Below are positions 52,749-61,573 of a stretch of 64,000 nucleotides of DNA, one piece after another. The notes beneath the pieces are model-generated. The model worked only from the letters and a program-made list of their open reading frames with translations. It did no database searches and had not been told where the DNA came from. This DNA is from CAZIOH01 sp964540815 (GTDB lineage: Bacteria > Myxococcota_A > Polyangia > Fen-1088), in assembly GCA_964540815.1 (NCBI GenBank), contig CAZIOH010000033.1:1-64000 (forward strand), read 5' to 3'. A program made the translations under genes and the position numbers. Every line of letters starts with the position of its first letter. Position 1 is the first letter of the stretch.

Positions 52749-54436
52749 GGCTCGCCTTTACCTTTATCTTCACCTTCATCTTCGTCTTCACCTTCGGGGC
52801 GGGGGGCGTCCGCCGCGCGGCTGGCGTCGGCGAAGGCCAGCCGCATCTCCTCGAGATCGTCGAAGTGCAGGCGCACCTTGCCCACGATCTGGTAGTTCTC
52901 GTGTCCCTTGCCGGCGACGAGCAAGACGTCGCCCGGCCGCGTGGCCGCCACCGCCAGGCGGATGGCGGCCCGACGATCCGCCTCGACGCAGAAGCCCCGC
53001 ACCGCCTCGGCCAGTCGGCCGGGGGCGACGGCCGGCCCGGCCACGTCGGCTCCCCCGGCCACGATCTCGTCGATGATGGCCCGCGGATCTTCGCTGCGTG
53101 GGTTGTCCGAGGTCACGATCGCCAGATCGCTGCCCTCCACCGCCGCCCGACCCATGATGGGCCGCTTGCGGCGATCCCGATCGCCGCCGCAGCCGAAGAC
53201 GGTGATGAGCCGCCCCCCCGGTTCCACCAGCGGCCGCAGCGTGGCCGTCGCGCGCTCGAGCGCGTCCGGGGTGTGCGCGTAGTCCACCACCGCCAGCACG
53301 CCGCGCGCATTGTCCACCCGCTGCAGGCGCCCAGGGACCCCCGCCAGGGCGGCCACGCCCCGCGCGATCGCATCCGCGGAGGCTCCGCGGGCGATGGCCA
53401 TCCCCACGGCGAGCACGATGTTGGCCAGGTTGAAGTCTCCGACCAGGCTCGAATCGAGCGCGATCGGCCCGAGCGGCGTGGCGAGGCGCGCCCGGAGGCC
53501 GCTGGCGCTCAGGGTCGCGGACTCCACCACCACGTCGGCGCCACTGCCCGGGCCCGACGCCACCCGGAAGGCCACCCCGAGCCGCGCCTGGCCCGCGCGC
53601 AGGCGCTGCCGCATCGCCCGTCCCTCCGGGAGATCCACCGGAAGCACGGCCACCCCCGCGACCGGGTCGAGCAGCCGCTCGAAGAGCAGGGCCTTGGCGT
53701 CGAAGTACTGGTCCATGCTGCCGTGGTAGTCGAGGTGGTCCTGGGTCAGGTTGGTGAGGGCCGCGACCTGGAACCGGCACCCATCGAGGCGTCGCTGGAC
53801 CAGCGCGTGGGACGAGGCTTCGAGCACCACGTCGCTGGCGCCGGCGGCCCGCATGTCCGCGAACAGGTGGTGCAGCGCCAGCGAGCCCGGCGTGGTCAAG
53901 GGGGCGTCGTAGGACAGCGCACCCGTGCCACCCACGGCATCCACGTTTGGGCCTGCCGCCACGCGATAGGCCACCGTCCCGATCACGCCGGCCCGGATGC
54001 CCGCGGCCGCCAGCATCGCCTCGACCAGGTACGTGGTGGTGGTCTTCCCGTTGGTTCCGGTCACGGCCGACAGGATCAGCTCGGCGCCCGAGCTCCAGCG
54101 TCGGGCCGCGATCTTGGCGAGCGCCAGGCGGGCGTCGGCGACCGTGACCGTGGTGATGGCGGCCGGACCGGCCGTCGCTGCATCGTCGGCCCCCTCGCAG
54201 AGCACCGCGCGCGCACCTCGCGCGATGGCGTCGGCGATGAACCTGCGCCCGTCGGCGGCGTTCCCCGGCAGGGCCACGAACAGATCTCCCGGTCGGACCT
54301 GGCGCGAGTCATCCCGCACCTCGTGGATCTCCACGTCGGGGCTCCCCTGCACCCGGGCGTCGCCCAGATCCGCCGTGAGCTCCGCGAGCCTCATGGGAAT
54401 CGATCCCGCCGCCGGCCCGGGCATCTGATGGCTCAC
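52742..54436 (-). CDS. murE: UDP-N-acetylmuramoylalanyl-D-glutamate-2,6-diaminopimelate ligase
   Basis: About 564 aa. This Mur ligase adds the third stem-peptide residue. The specificity motif is DNPR (in VTSDNPRSEDPRAIIDEI), which marks meso-diaminopimelate enzymes. ATP loop SAVTGTNGKTTTTYLVEAML (about residues 125-144), EASSHALVQRRLDGC, NLTQDHLDYHGSMDQY, VDYAHTPDALERA and VFGCGGDRDRRKRPIMG are intact. The C-terminus ends in an acidic tail (EGEDEDEGEDKGKGEPW) coded by a CTTCxx-like repeat. GTG at 54436 forms the GTGA overlap with ftsI seen repeatedly in this cluster; ATG at 54424 and ATG at 54394 (MRLAELTADLG, a common MurE opening) are alternatives. Confidence 0.95.
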   Translation of the reverse strand: MSHQMPGPAAGSIPMRLAELTADLGDARVQGSPDVEIHEVRDDSRQVRPGDLFVALPGNAADGRRFIADAIARGARAVLCEGADDAATAGPAAITTVTVADARLALAKIAARRWSSGAELILSAVTGTNGKTTTTYLVEAMLAAAGIRAGVIGTVAYRVAAGPNVDAVGGTGALSYDAPLTTPGSLALHHLFADMRAAGASDVVLEASSHALVQRRLDGCRFQVAALTNLTQDHLDYHGSMDQYFDAKALLFERLLDPVAGVAVLPVDLPEGRAMRQRLRAGQARLGVAFRVASGPGSGADVVVESATLSASGLRARLATPLGPIALDSSLVGDFNLANIVLAVGMAIARGASADAIARGVAALAGVPGRLQRVDNARGVLAVVDYAHTPDALERATATLRPLVEPGGRLITVFGCGGDRDRRKRPIMGRAAVEGSDLAIVTSDNPRSEDPRAIIDEIVAGGADVAGPAVAPGRLAEAVRGFCVEADRRAAIRLAVAATRPGDVLLVAGKGHENYQIVGKVRLHFDDLEEMRLAFADASRAADAPRPEGEDEDEGEDKGKGEPW

Positions 54437-56730
54437 GGCGCCACCCCCACCCCGAAGGCCACCCGGCAGGTCGCCCCCATGGGGGCGGGGCCGGGCTCGG
54501 GCGTCTGCGCCACCGCGACACCGGTGATCGTTTGCGGATCGTCGAACATCAACGCCACGCCATGGTCGCGCGCGGCCCGCAGCACCGCCGCCACGGTCAG
54601 CCCGCGAAAGTCGGGCACCGTCACCTCGCCGCGCGTGAGCCGGCCCGGGGCAGAGTCGGTCTCCCGACCGGTGCCGCTGCCGCTGCCGTCGGCACCGCCC
54701 TGGTCGTCGTCCTCGGCACCTCCCTGACCGTCGTCCGCGCGAAGCTCGGACGCGCTCCCGGGGTCGGCGCCATTGCCGACGCCATCGCCGACGCGATTGC
54801 CGTTCTCCGGAGGCAACTCGGTCGATCCGTCGACCTCGGCCACCTCGCCCGGGTCGACGGTCGACACGTCTGAGCCCGGGCGCTCGTCGGCCTCCGACGC
54901 GTGCCCGTCCGCTGCCGCCGCCGGCCCGCCGCTCGCCGCCCGTTCCTCGGGCGCGCGCGCGAGCACCTCGCGGGTCGGGGCCACGTGCAAGTACCGCAGG
55001 GCCTGCTCGGCGATCTCCTTGAAGATCGGAGCGGCGATCGCGCCGCCGAGGTGTCCGCCCTGCGGCTCGTCCACCATCACCACCAGCGCGATGCGCGGAT
55101 TCTCGGCGGGCGCGAATCCGATGAACGACGACACCCACTTGCTCGCGTCGTAGTGGCCGCCCGACACCTTCTGCGCCGTGCCGGTCTTGCCCGCCACCGA
55201 GTAGCCATCGATGGCGGCCGCGCGCGCGGTTCCGCCCACCTCGGTCACGCCTTCCATGATGCCCGTCATCGCCCGCGCCGCCTTCTCCGAGATCAGCCGG
55301 AGGCCAGGGTCCGGCGCCTCGGCCTCGCTGCTCCCGTCGGGGTGCACCACCCGCGCCACGATGCGCGGTCGATGGTAGACGCCGCCGTTGGCGATGGCGG
55401 ACATGCCCGCCGCGATCTGCAGCGGGGTGGCGGTCAGGCCCTGCCCGAAGGACACGTTGGCGAACCCGATGTCCCCCCAGCGCTCGATCGGTCTCACCAT
55501 CCCGGCGCGCTCGCCCGGCAGCCCCACCCGCGTGGGGTGCCCGAAGCCGAAACGATCGAGCGCGCCCGCGAGCCGCTCCTTGCCGAGGCGGCGCGCGATC
55601 TTGGTGGCGCCGATGTTGCTCGAGAACTTGAAGACCTCGGCCACGCTCAAGGTGCCGTGCGGATGGGTATCGTGGACCGTGTACTTGCCGACCATCATCC
55701 TCCCCATCTGGCAATCGAAGACGTCCGTGGGCGTCACCACCCCGGCGTCGAGGGCCGCCGCGATGCTGAAGGTCTTCATGGTCGAGCCCGGCTCGAACAC
55801 ATCGGTGATCGCGCGGTTGCGCGCCCCGCTCTCCCCCGAGCCGCCCGGTTCGTTCGGATTGTACGACGGGACCGAGGCCATGGTCAGGACCTCGCCGGTG
55901 CGCGGATCGAGGAGCACCGCGATCACCGCCCTGGCATGGTGGCGCTCCTGGGCCTCGGCGATGGCCCGCTCGGTGATGAAGGTGAGGTAGCGATCGATGG
56001 TCAGGATCACGTCGCTGCCCACCCCGTTGCCGGCCCCGCCCACGCCGTCCATGAACAGCTCGCGCCCGAGCGCGTCCCGCTCGCCCTGCACCGAGGAGAT
56101 CTGCCCGCGCAGGGTCTTGTCCATCGACAGCTCGACGCCGTCGAGCCCTCGCCCGTCGGTGCCCGCGTGCCCCATGACGGTCGCGGCCAGCATCCGGTTC
56201 GGGTAGAACCGCCGCGGCTCACGCACGAAGGCCACGCCGGGCAGCCCGAGGGCCTTCACGGCGTCGACCTCGTCGGGGGCGGCCTTGCGCTTGACCCACG
56301 CGAAGTAGCGGCGCGGGCCCAGCCGTGCCGCGAGCTCCTTGCGATCGATGTGCAGGATCCTGGCCAGGCGATCGGCCACCGCCCGCACGTCTCCGAGCTT
56401 CCGCGGATTGCAGTAGATGGAATCCACGTCGGCGGTGGAGGCCAGCTCGGCCCCGTTGCGATCGAGGATCCGCCCGCGGCGCGGCGGCAGGTCGACGTCA
56501 CGGTTGTGTTGCTCCTCGGCGAGCCCGCGCAGCCGGTCCGCCTCGGGGCCGACCTGCAGCTGATAGGCGCGCCGGCCAACCGCGCCGAAGAGGCCGAGGA
56601 AGGCCACCCCGCAGATCGCGATGCGCACGCGGGTCCATCGCCCGGTGGGCCCGCCGGGCGAGCTCGGCGTGGCCACCACCGGCGACGATCGCACGGGCGA
56701 AGGTGCGCGGCGTGTCCCCGGAGACTTCAC
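54433..56730 (-). CDS. ftsI: Septal penicillin-binding protein FtsI with C-terminal PASTA domain
   Basis: A 765-aa class B penicillin-binding protein, the D,D-transpeptidase that cross-links septal peptidoglycan. One membrane anchor (RIAICGVAFLGLFGAVG, about 33-50) is followed by the dimerisation region (LPPRRGRILDRNGAELAST) and the transpeptidase with SxxK in FEPGSTMKTF, SxN in KFSSNIGATK and KTG in SVAGKTGTAQ. After an acidic Gly/Asp/Ser-rich spacer of about 100 residues, the last 65 residues are a PASTA domain (VTVPDFRGLTVAAVLRAARD and onward), as in SpoVD/PBP2x-type proteins. GTG at 56730 overlaps the ftsL stop (GTGA) and begins just before the anchor. Confidence 0.95.
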   Translation of the reverse strand: MKSPGTRRAPSPVRSSPVVATPSSPGGPTGRWTRVRIAICGVAFLGLFGAVGRRAYQLQVGPEADRLRGLAEEQHNRDVDLPPRRGRILDRNGAELASTADVDSIYCNPRKLGDVRAVADRLARILHIDRKELAARLGPRRYFAWVKRKAAPDEVDAVKALGLPGVAFVREPRRFYPNRMLAATVMGHAGTDGRGLDGVELSMDKTLRGQISSVQGERDALGRELFMDGVGGAGNGVGSDVILTIDRYLTFITERAIAEAQERHHARAVIAVLLDPRTGEVLTMASVPSYNPNEPGGSGESGARNRAITDVFEPGSTMKTFSIAAALDAGVVTPTDVFDCQMGRMMVGKYTVHDTHPHGTLSVAEVFKFSSNIGATKIARRLGKERLAGALDRFGFGHPTRVGLPGERAGMVRPIERWGDIGFANVSFGQGLTATPLQIAAGMSAIANGGVYHRPRIVARVVHPDGSSEAEAPDPGLRLISEKAARAMTGIMEGVTEVGGTARAAAIDGYSVAGKTGTAQKVSGGHYDASKWVSSFIGFAPAENPRIALVVMVDEPQGGHLGGAIAAPIFKEIAEQALRYLHVAPTREVLARAPEERAASGGPAAAADGHASEADERPGSDVSTVDPGEVAEVDGSTELPPENGNRVGDGVGNGADPGSASELRADDGQGGAEDDDQGGADGSGSGTGRETDSAPGRLTRGEVTVPDFRGLTVAAVLRAARDHGVALMFDDPQTITGVAVAQTPEPGPAPMGATCRVAFGVGVAP

Positions 56731-57236
56731 CGTCCACCTCGGGGCGCCATCGCCGCCGCCCTCGCTGGAGCCGGGGATGGACCTGGGGCTGGCGCCGAGG
56801 TCGGGCCGCCGCGCTCGCCCTGGGCCGGGGTGGGCTCGGTCGGCGCCGAGGGCGGGACGAGCAAACTGCCCGTCCCGAGGCGCCTGATGGCGTCGGGCGC
56901 CGGTGGTCCCATCTTCAGCCTGTCGCGGGCGATCGACACCACGCGGTTCGGATCCTTCAGCATGCCGATCTCGATCTGCAGGCGCCGCTGCTGCTCCTCC
57001 AGATCGGAGCTGACCTTGCGCTCGCGCCCGAGGGCATAGGCGACCTCGAGACCCTTGAAGCGAACGCCCACGTGCGCCAGGGCCCCGGCCGTCGCGATGG
57101 CGAGCAGGAAGGCCCAGGCGCCCCCGCCCCGCCGCGGGGCGGGCAAAATAGGCAGCCTGGCAAGCGTGGCAAGCGTTGGTTGCGAGGTGGCGGTCTGTCC
57201 CGCACCCGGCCGCGGGCCCGTGTGGGTCCGGCTCAC
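56727..57236 (-). CDS. ftsL: Cell division protein FtsL
   Basis: A 169-aa bitopic protein. A short cytoplasmic part of about 40 residues precedes one transmembrane helix (AWAFLLAIATAGALAHVGV). A coiled coil follows (GRERKVSSDLEEQQRRLQIEIGMLKDPNRVVSIARDRLKM), and the C-terminal 55 residues are Pro/Ala-rich. FtsL is too variable for sequence identity alone, but size, topology, the coiled coil and position between rsmH and ftsI are decisive. It forms a complex with FtsB and FtsQ; no ftsB is in the cluster. GTG at 57236 overlaps the rsmH stop, and its own stop overlaps ftsI, both as GTGA. Confidence 0.9.
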   Translation of the reverse strand: MSRTHTGPRPGAGQTATSQPTLATLARLPILPAPRRGGGAWAFLLAIATAGALAHVGVRFKGLEVAYALGRERKVSSDLEEQQRRLQIEIGMLKDPNRVVSIARDRLKMGPPAPDAIRRLGTGSLLVPPSAPTEPTPAQGERGGPTSAPAPGPSPAPARAAAMAPRGGR

Positions 57237-58168
57237 GCCGCACGCTCCGCCACGCGCAGCTTGGCCGATCGGGCCCGGGGGTTGCGTTCCTGCTCCTCGT
57301 CCGTCGGGAGGACGATGCGCCTGGTGAGGATGCGGAAGCGCGGGCCGGCGAAGTCGTCGCTCGCCCACCGGCGAAAGCGCCGCTTGACCATCCGGTCCTC
57401 GAGCGAGTGAAACGAGATGACGCACAGGCGGCCGCCCGGTGCCAGGCAGCCCGCGGCCTGATCGAGGAAGGCATCCAGCTCCTCGAGCTCGCGGTTGACC
57501 ACGATCCGCAGCGCCTGAAAGGTGCGGGTGGCCGGGTTCTTGTGCCGCTCGTGGCTCGGGACCGCCCGGGCCACCACCGCGGCGAGAGCCCCGGTCGAAG
57601 CGAGCTCGCCACGGTCCTGCGCCTCGAGGATGTTCCTGGCGATTCGTCCCGCGAAGCGCTCCTCGCCATAGTCGCGCAGCATCCGGGCGAGCTCGGTCTC
57701 GGAGACCCGCCCGAGCAGCTCGGCGACGGTCTCGCCCGAGCCCTGATCCATCCGCATGTCGAGCGGGCCGTCGTGGCGAAACGAGAACCCGCGCTCGGGC
57801 CGGTCGAGCTGGGGCGATGACACCCCGAGATCCACCAGCATCCCGGTGACTGTCCCGGGGGGAAGGCCGAGCTCCACCAGCACCGCGCCCACCCGCGAGA
57901 AGGCCGCGTGCACGAGGGTCACCCGACCGGTGAACGGCGCCAGCGCCACCTCGGCGGCCCGGAGCGCCTCGGCGTCGCGATCGAGCCCGATCAGCCGACC
58001 CGACGGGCCGCAGGCGGTCAGGATGGCGGCGGCGTGCCCGCCGAGCCCCACGGTGGCGTCACAGAACGTGCCCCCCGGCCTCGCGCCCTCGGGGAACAGG
58101 AACGACAGGACCTCGCCGAGCAGGACGGGAACGTGTCCAGCGGGCGCCGATTCTTGTCCGAGAGCCAT
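57233..58168 (-). CDS. rsmH: 16S rRNA (cytosine(1402)-N(4))-methyltransferase
   Basis: A 311-aa SAM-dependent methyltransferase that modifies C1402 in the ribosomal P site. Characteristic segments: HVPVLLGEVL, the SAM loop DATVGLGGHAAAIL, GLDRDAEAL, VDLGVSSPQLDRPERGFSFRHDGPLDMRMDQ, NPATRTFQALRIVVNRELEELDAFL and VISFHSLEDRMVKRRFR. It is the first gene of the dcw run. No mraZ precedes it. ATG at 58168 is preferred; GTG at 58210 is an upstream in-frame option. The 153 bp before it are comparatively A+T-rich and probably hold the main dcw promoter, but no exact boxes can be assigned. Confidence 0.97.
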   Translation of the reverse strand: MALGQESAPAGHVPVLLGEVLSFLFPEGARPGGTFCDATVGLGGHAAAILTACGPSGRLIGLDRDAEALRAAEVALAPFTGRVTLVHAAFSRVGAVLVELGLPPGTVTGMLVDLGVSSPQLDRPERGFSFRHDGPLDMRMDQGSGETVAELLGRVSETELARMLRDYGEERFAGRIARNILEAQDRGELASTGALAAVVARAVPSHERHKNPATRTFQALRIVVNRELEELDAFLDQAAGCLAPGGRLCVISFHSLEDRMVKRRFRRWASDDFAGPRFRILTRRIVLPTDEEQERNPRARSAKLRVAERAA

Positions 58169-58321
58169 CACGAGAATTCCGACCCTTGACTGTCTCGGCT
58201 CCACCCCCACAAGTCAAATTATTGCCGCTCGGTTTTCCGAATGATTGCAACCGTTTTCGCCGATCTGCGTCTCGACGTCGGAAAGCGCGAAGCGCGCGCG
58301 GTGCCGCCCCCGGGCGGGCGC

Positions 58322-59692
58322 TCAGAGCAGGCGCCCGCGGAGGATCACGGCGGCCACGCTGAAGTAGATGATGAGCCCGCTGACGTCGACCAGCGTGGCC
58401 ACGAACGGGGCGCACGCGCTCGCCGGATCGAACCCGATGCGCCGCAAGAGGAACGGCAGCATCGAGCCCGACAGGCTCCCCCACATGACGACCCCGACCA
58501 GGCTCAACCCCACGGTGATCGCGACCGCCGTGGCGTGGTCGCCGTAGGCGTGAAAGACGGTCGCCCACACCATGATGCGCGCGAAGCCAATCACGGACAG
58601 CACCGCCCCGAGCCCGAGCCCGGCCAGGATCTCCCGGCGCATGACCCGCCACCAGTCCCGGATGCGCACCTCCCCGAGGGCCATGGCCCGGATGACGAGG
58701 GTGCTCGCCTGCGATCCCGAGTTGCCGCCGCTCGAGATGATGAGCGGGACGAAGAGCGCCAGCACCACGGCCCGGGCGATCTCCCGCTCGAAGTACCCCA
58801 TCGCGGTGGCGGTCAGCATCTCGCCGACGAAGAGCGCCGACAGCCAGCCGACCCGCTTCTTCAGCATCCGTGGCAGCGAGATCTCGAGGTAGGGCCCATC
58901 CAGCGCCTCGACGCCGCCGATCTTCTGGATGTCCTCGGTGGCCGCCTCTCGCACCACGTCCACCACGTCGTCGACGGTGACGACCCCCTTCATGCGCCCC
59001 TCAGCATCGACGATGGGCAGCGCCTTGAGGTGGTGCTGGCCGAACTTCTGGGCCACCTGCTCCTCGTGCATCTCCTCGGACACCGACACCACGTCGGTCT
59101 TCATGATGTCGCGGATGCGCGCCGACCCCGGCTCGATGAAGAGCTGCCAGAAGGGCACCACCCCGAGCAGGCGTTGCTCGGCATCGAGCACGTAGGCGTA
59201 GAGCAGGGTGTGCCGGCGCTCGCGCAGCTGCTCGCGCAGGTAACGGACCGCCTCGTCGACCGTCATGTCCGCGCGCAGGCGGGCGTAGCGTGGATCCATC
59301 AGGCCGCCGGCCCGGTCCTCGGCGTGGGCCATGAGGGCGGTCACCTCGCGGCGGGTGGGATCGTCGAGCAGCGCGAGCAGGCGGTCGCGGTCCTCGTGCT
59401 TGGCGGCTTGCACCAGGTCGGCGGCGTCGTCGGGGGCGAGCAGACGCATCCAGGTGCGCTGCTCGGCGGCGGGCATGCCGAGCAGCAGATCCAGCTGATC
59501 GGCGGCGCGCAGCCCCAGAAAGAAATCGCCCGCCCCGTCGCGTGGAAGCAGGCGAAAGGCCTCCGCCCGGTCGCTGGTGGAGAGCACCGGCCAGGCGTCG
59601 AGCACCTCGTCCGATGACATGGGCTCGGACGGGGGGAGCAAGGGCACACCGGGCGGATCGCTCGACGAACTTTCGGATCGCATGGCCGTCAT
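58322..59692 (-). CDS. mgtE: MgtE-type magnesium transporter
   Basis: A 456-aa Mg2+ channel. The N-terminal superhelical domain (about residues 25-140) leads to two CBS domains (MDPRYARLRADMTVDEAVRYLR and IRDIMKTDVVSVSEEMHEEQVAQKF, with LPIVDAEGRMKGVVTVDDVVD) that close the pore when Mg2+ is high. Five membrane helices follow, with the conserved pore segment FVPLIISSGGNSGSQASTLVIRAMALG and the C-terminal IGFDPASACAPFVATLVDVSGLIIYF. All hallmark features are present. It lies upstream of the dcw run on the same strand with 153 bp between; a short gap separates it from the endopeptidase gene on the other side. Confidence 0.96.
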   Translation of the reverse strand: MTAMRSESSSSDPPGVPLLPPSEPMSSDEVLDAWPVLSTSDRAEAFRLLPRDGAGDFFLGLRAADQLDLLLGMPAAEQRTWMRLLAPDDAADLVQAAKHEDRDRLLALLDDPTRREVTALMAHAEDRAGGLMDPRYARLRADMTVDEAVRYLREQLRERRHTLLYAYVLDAEQRLLGVVPFWQLFIEPGSARIRDIMKTDVVSVSEEMHEEQVAQKFGQHHLKALPIVDAEGRMKGVVTVDDVVDVVREAATEDIQKIGGVEALDGPYLEISLPRMLKKRVGWLSALFVGEMLTATAMGYFEREIARAVVLALFVPLIISSGGNSGSQASTLVIRAMALGEVRIRDWWRVMRREILAGLGLGAVLSVIGFARIMVWATVFHAYGDHATAVAITVGLSLVGVVMWGSLSGSMLPFLLRRIGFDPASACAPFVATLVDVSGLIIYFSVAAVILRGRLL

Positions 59693-59774
59693 GATGCACG
59701 GGCTCGGTCGGAAGAGGAACGGGAGCTTTGTTCCGTTTTGGTTGGCGTCCTGGTCGGGCGTTCTGGCCGAAGGC

Positions 59775-60848
59775 TCAGCGGCGCTCGGGCACGGTCAGCG
59801 TGGAGGTCGACGGCGCCAGCGCCCGGCCCCCCGAGGTGGGTTTCCGGACCAGCGCCAGACAGGCCTCGGGGAGGCTCGGGGGCTTCGGACCACCGCCCTC
59901 GGGCGCCGCCTGGTCCGCCGGGGCGCGCGGCGTCGGCGCCGTCGCGCCGGCGGGGCTGAACCACCAGGCGAGGCTGCTGCCGCATCCATCGTCGGGCTCG
60001 GGGGCGGGGGGAGCCTGAGGCTGGCACAGCTCGCTGCCCGCCGGGCAACGCAGGCGCACGTGAAAGTGATCGTGATGCCCCCACCAGGGCCGTAGCCGCG
60101 CAAACCACGGGGCGTGGCGCTCCGGTCCGGCGCACAGGGCCCGCTTCACGGCGGGGTTGACGAAGATCCGGTCCACCGACGGATCGGCCGCCGCGAGGGC
60201 GAGCAGGCGGGCGGCGCGTCGGCTCCAGAGCGCCGTCATCTCGTGGGTGCGCGTGTCCACCACGGCAGGAGCCACCAGCCGCTCGCGATCCTCGGGACCG
60301 AGGCTGACCGCCCCCGACGCGCCACGTGGTGGCGCGGTGTACCACACGTCCACGTCGAGCCCCGACTGGTGGCTGCGATGTCCGGAGGGTGTGGGGCCGC
60401 CGCGCGCCTGCGACAGGTCGCCGATCGCGACGGCACCGAGGTGCCTCTGCCGTGCGGATGCGCCGAGGTGGCGGATGTACGTGATGAGGGTGGGATGGCC
60501 AAAGAAGCGGTGGCGCGAGCGGTGGAACACCTCGAACCCCGGGCCGTGCTCCGGGAGGGCCTTCCCTCCTTGCAGGCACCCGCTCGAGTACCCCCCGATC
60601 GCCCGCGCGGGGCCCCGCGCAGGGAGCTGCTGCCGGCTCCAGACCGCGGCGGTCAGGCTGCGCGGATCCGGGGGGACCACCGAGGGGACGACCACGGAGG
60701 AGACCACGGAGGGAACGGCGCTGGGAACGACGTTGGCGGCGTCGGCGGGGGAGACCGGGATCACGGGGCCGCTCGGGCGGTCGGGGGCGCGCGGGGCTCC
60801 CGCGAGGCCGAGCGCGGCGACCAGGCAGACGAGCATGGCCATGAGCAT
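59775..60848 (-). CDS. MepA-like penicillin-insensitive murein endopeptidase
   Basis: About 357 aa. A LAS-type zinc metallopeptidase that cleaves D-Ala-mDAP cross-links in the periplasm. The metal site is visible: GHRSHQSGLDVDVWY (about residues 180-194) and WWGHHDHFHVRLRCPAG (about 270). GGYSSGCLQGGKALPEHGPGFEVFHRSRHRFFGHPTLITYI is the MepA N-terminal region. It has a hydrophobic signal (MLVCLVAALGLAG) and a Pro-rich C-terminal tail. ATG at 60848 is chosen; TTG at 60899 would add 17 residues. It is divergent from an ECF sigma gene; the 188 bp between them should hold both promoters. Confidence 0.88.
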   Translation of the reverse strand: MLMAMLVCLVAALGLAGAPRAPDRPSGPVIPVSPADAANVVPSAVPSVVSSVVVPSVVPPDPRSLTAAVWSRQQLPARGPARAIGGYSSGCLQGGKALPEHGPGFEVFHRSRHRFFGHPTLITYIRHLGASARQRHLGAVAIGDLSQARGGPTPSGHRSHQSGLDVDVWYTAPPRGASGAVSLGPEDRERLVAPAVVDTRTHEMTALWSRRAARLLALAAADPSVDRIFVNPAVKRALCAGPERHAPWFARLRPWWGHHDHFHVRLRCPAGSELCQPQAPPAPEPDDGCGSSLAWWFSPAGATAPTPRAPADQAAPEGGGPKPPSLPEACLALVRKPTSGGRALAPSTSTLTVPERR

Positions 60849-61036
60849 ACCGGCGGGCGGCGGCAATGGGGCAACGGGGCCATGAATTTGGGCGACCAAC
60901 TTTTCGGGAACCGAATTGCCGTCCGGGCCGTCGTGGTCTAAGCGTGAAGCTCGATGCGCCCCGGCGAAGCCTGCCTCGAAGCGCCGCCGCCCGCTCGCCG
61001 GTCGCGGGGGGCGGGCGCGCCCCTGGTGGGCGCATC

Positions 61037-61573
61037 ATGACCGAGCTCGAGCCGCCGCGCGCACGAGCGGCCTGGGTCGCCGAGGCCCTGGCCCACGTCG
61101 ACGCGCTCTTCAACTACGCGCGACACCTGTCGGGAAATGCAGACGAGGCCGAAGAGCTGGTCCAGGAGACCTACGCCCGCGCGCTGGCCGGGGCCGAGAC
61201 GTTTCAGGTCGGCAACGTCAAGGCCTGGCTGTTTCGAATTCTGCGCAACGACTTCCTCGATCGCTGGCGTCACCGGCGCCACGAGCCGATCTCGCTCGGA
61301 GGGGACGAGCTCGATCGGGCGGTGGACGGCGAGTTGGTCCGGGACGATCTCGAGCTCGAGCGCCTGCGGCGGGTGGTCGCCGAGGACATCGAGCGGGCCC
61401 TCGCCACGCTCTCCGAGAGCTCGCGCTCCATCATCTTGCTGGATCTGGAGGGCTTCACCGAGCGCGAGATCGCCGGGGTGATCGGGTGCGCGGCCGGCAC
61501 CGTGAAGTCGCGCCTCTCGCGCGCGCGGGCGGCGCTGCGTCGCCATCTCAAGGACTACGCCAGGGAAAAATGA
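61037..61573 (+). CDS. ECF RNA polymerase sigma factor
   Basis: A 178-aa group 4 sigma factor. Region 2: ALFNYARHLSGNADEAEELVQETYARALAG, then VKAWLFRILRNDFLDRWRHRRHE. Region 4: RRVVAEDIERALATLSESSRSIILLDLEGFTEREIAGVIGCAAGTVKSRLSRARAALRRHL. The domain order and spacing are normal. ATG at 61037 directly precedes the domain. The stop overlaps by 4 bp (ATGA, 61570-61573) with a zinc-finger membrane protein, the standard sigma/anti-sigma arrangement. It is divergent from a murein endopeptidase gene, so envelope stress is a plausible, unproven, signal. Confidence 0.95.
   Translation: MTELEPPRARAAWVAEALAHVDALFNYARHLSGNADEAEELVQETYARALAGAETFQVGNVKAWLFRILRNDFLDRWRHRRHEPISLGGDELDRAVDGELVRDDLELERLRRVVAEDIERALATLSESSRSIILLDLEGFTEREIAGVIGCAAGTVKSRLSRARAALRRHLKDYAREK

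Noticed and set aside
60908..60942. ECF-type promoter (GGAAC and TCTAA) upstream of the second ECF sigma gene
   Set aside because: The spacer is about 23 nt after GGAACCG, well above the 15-19 nt of such promoters.
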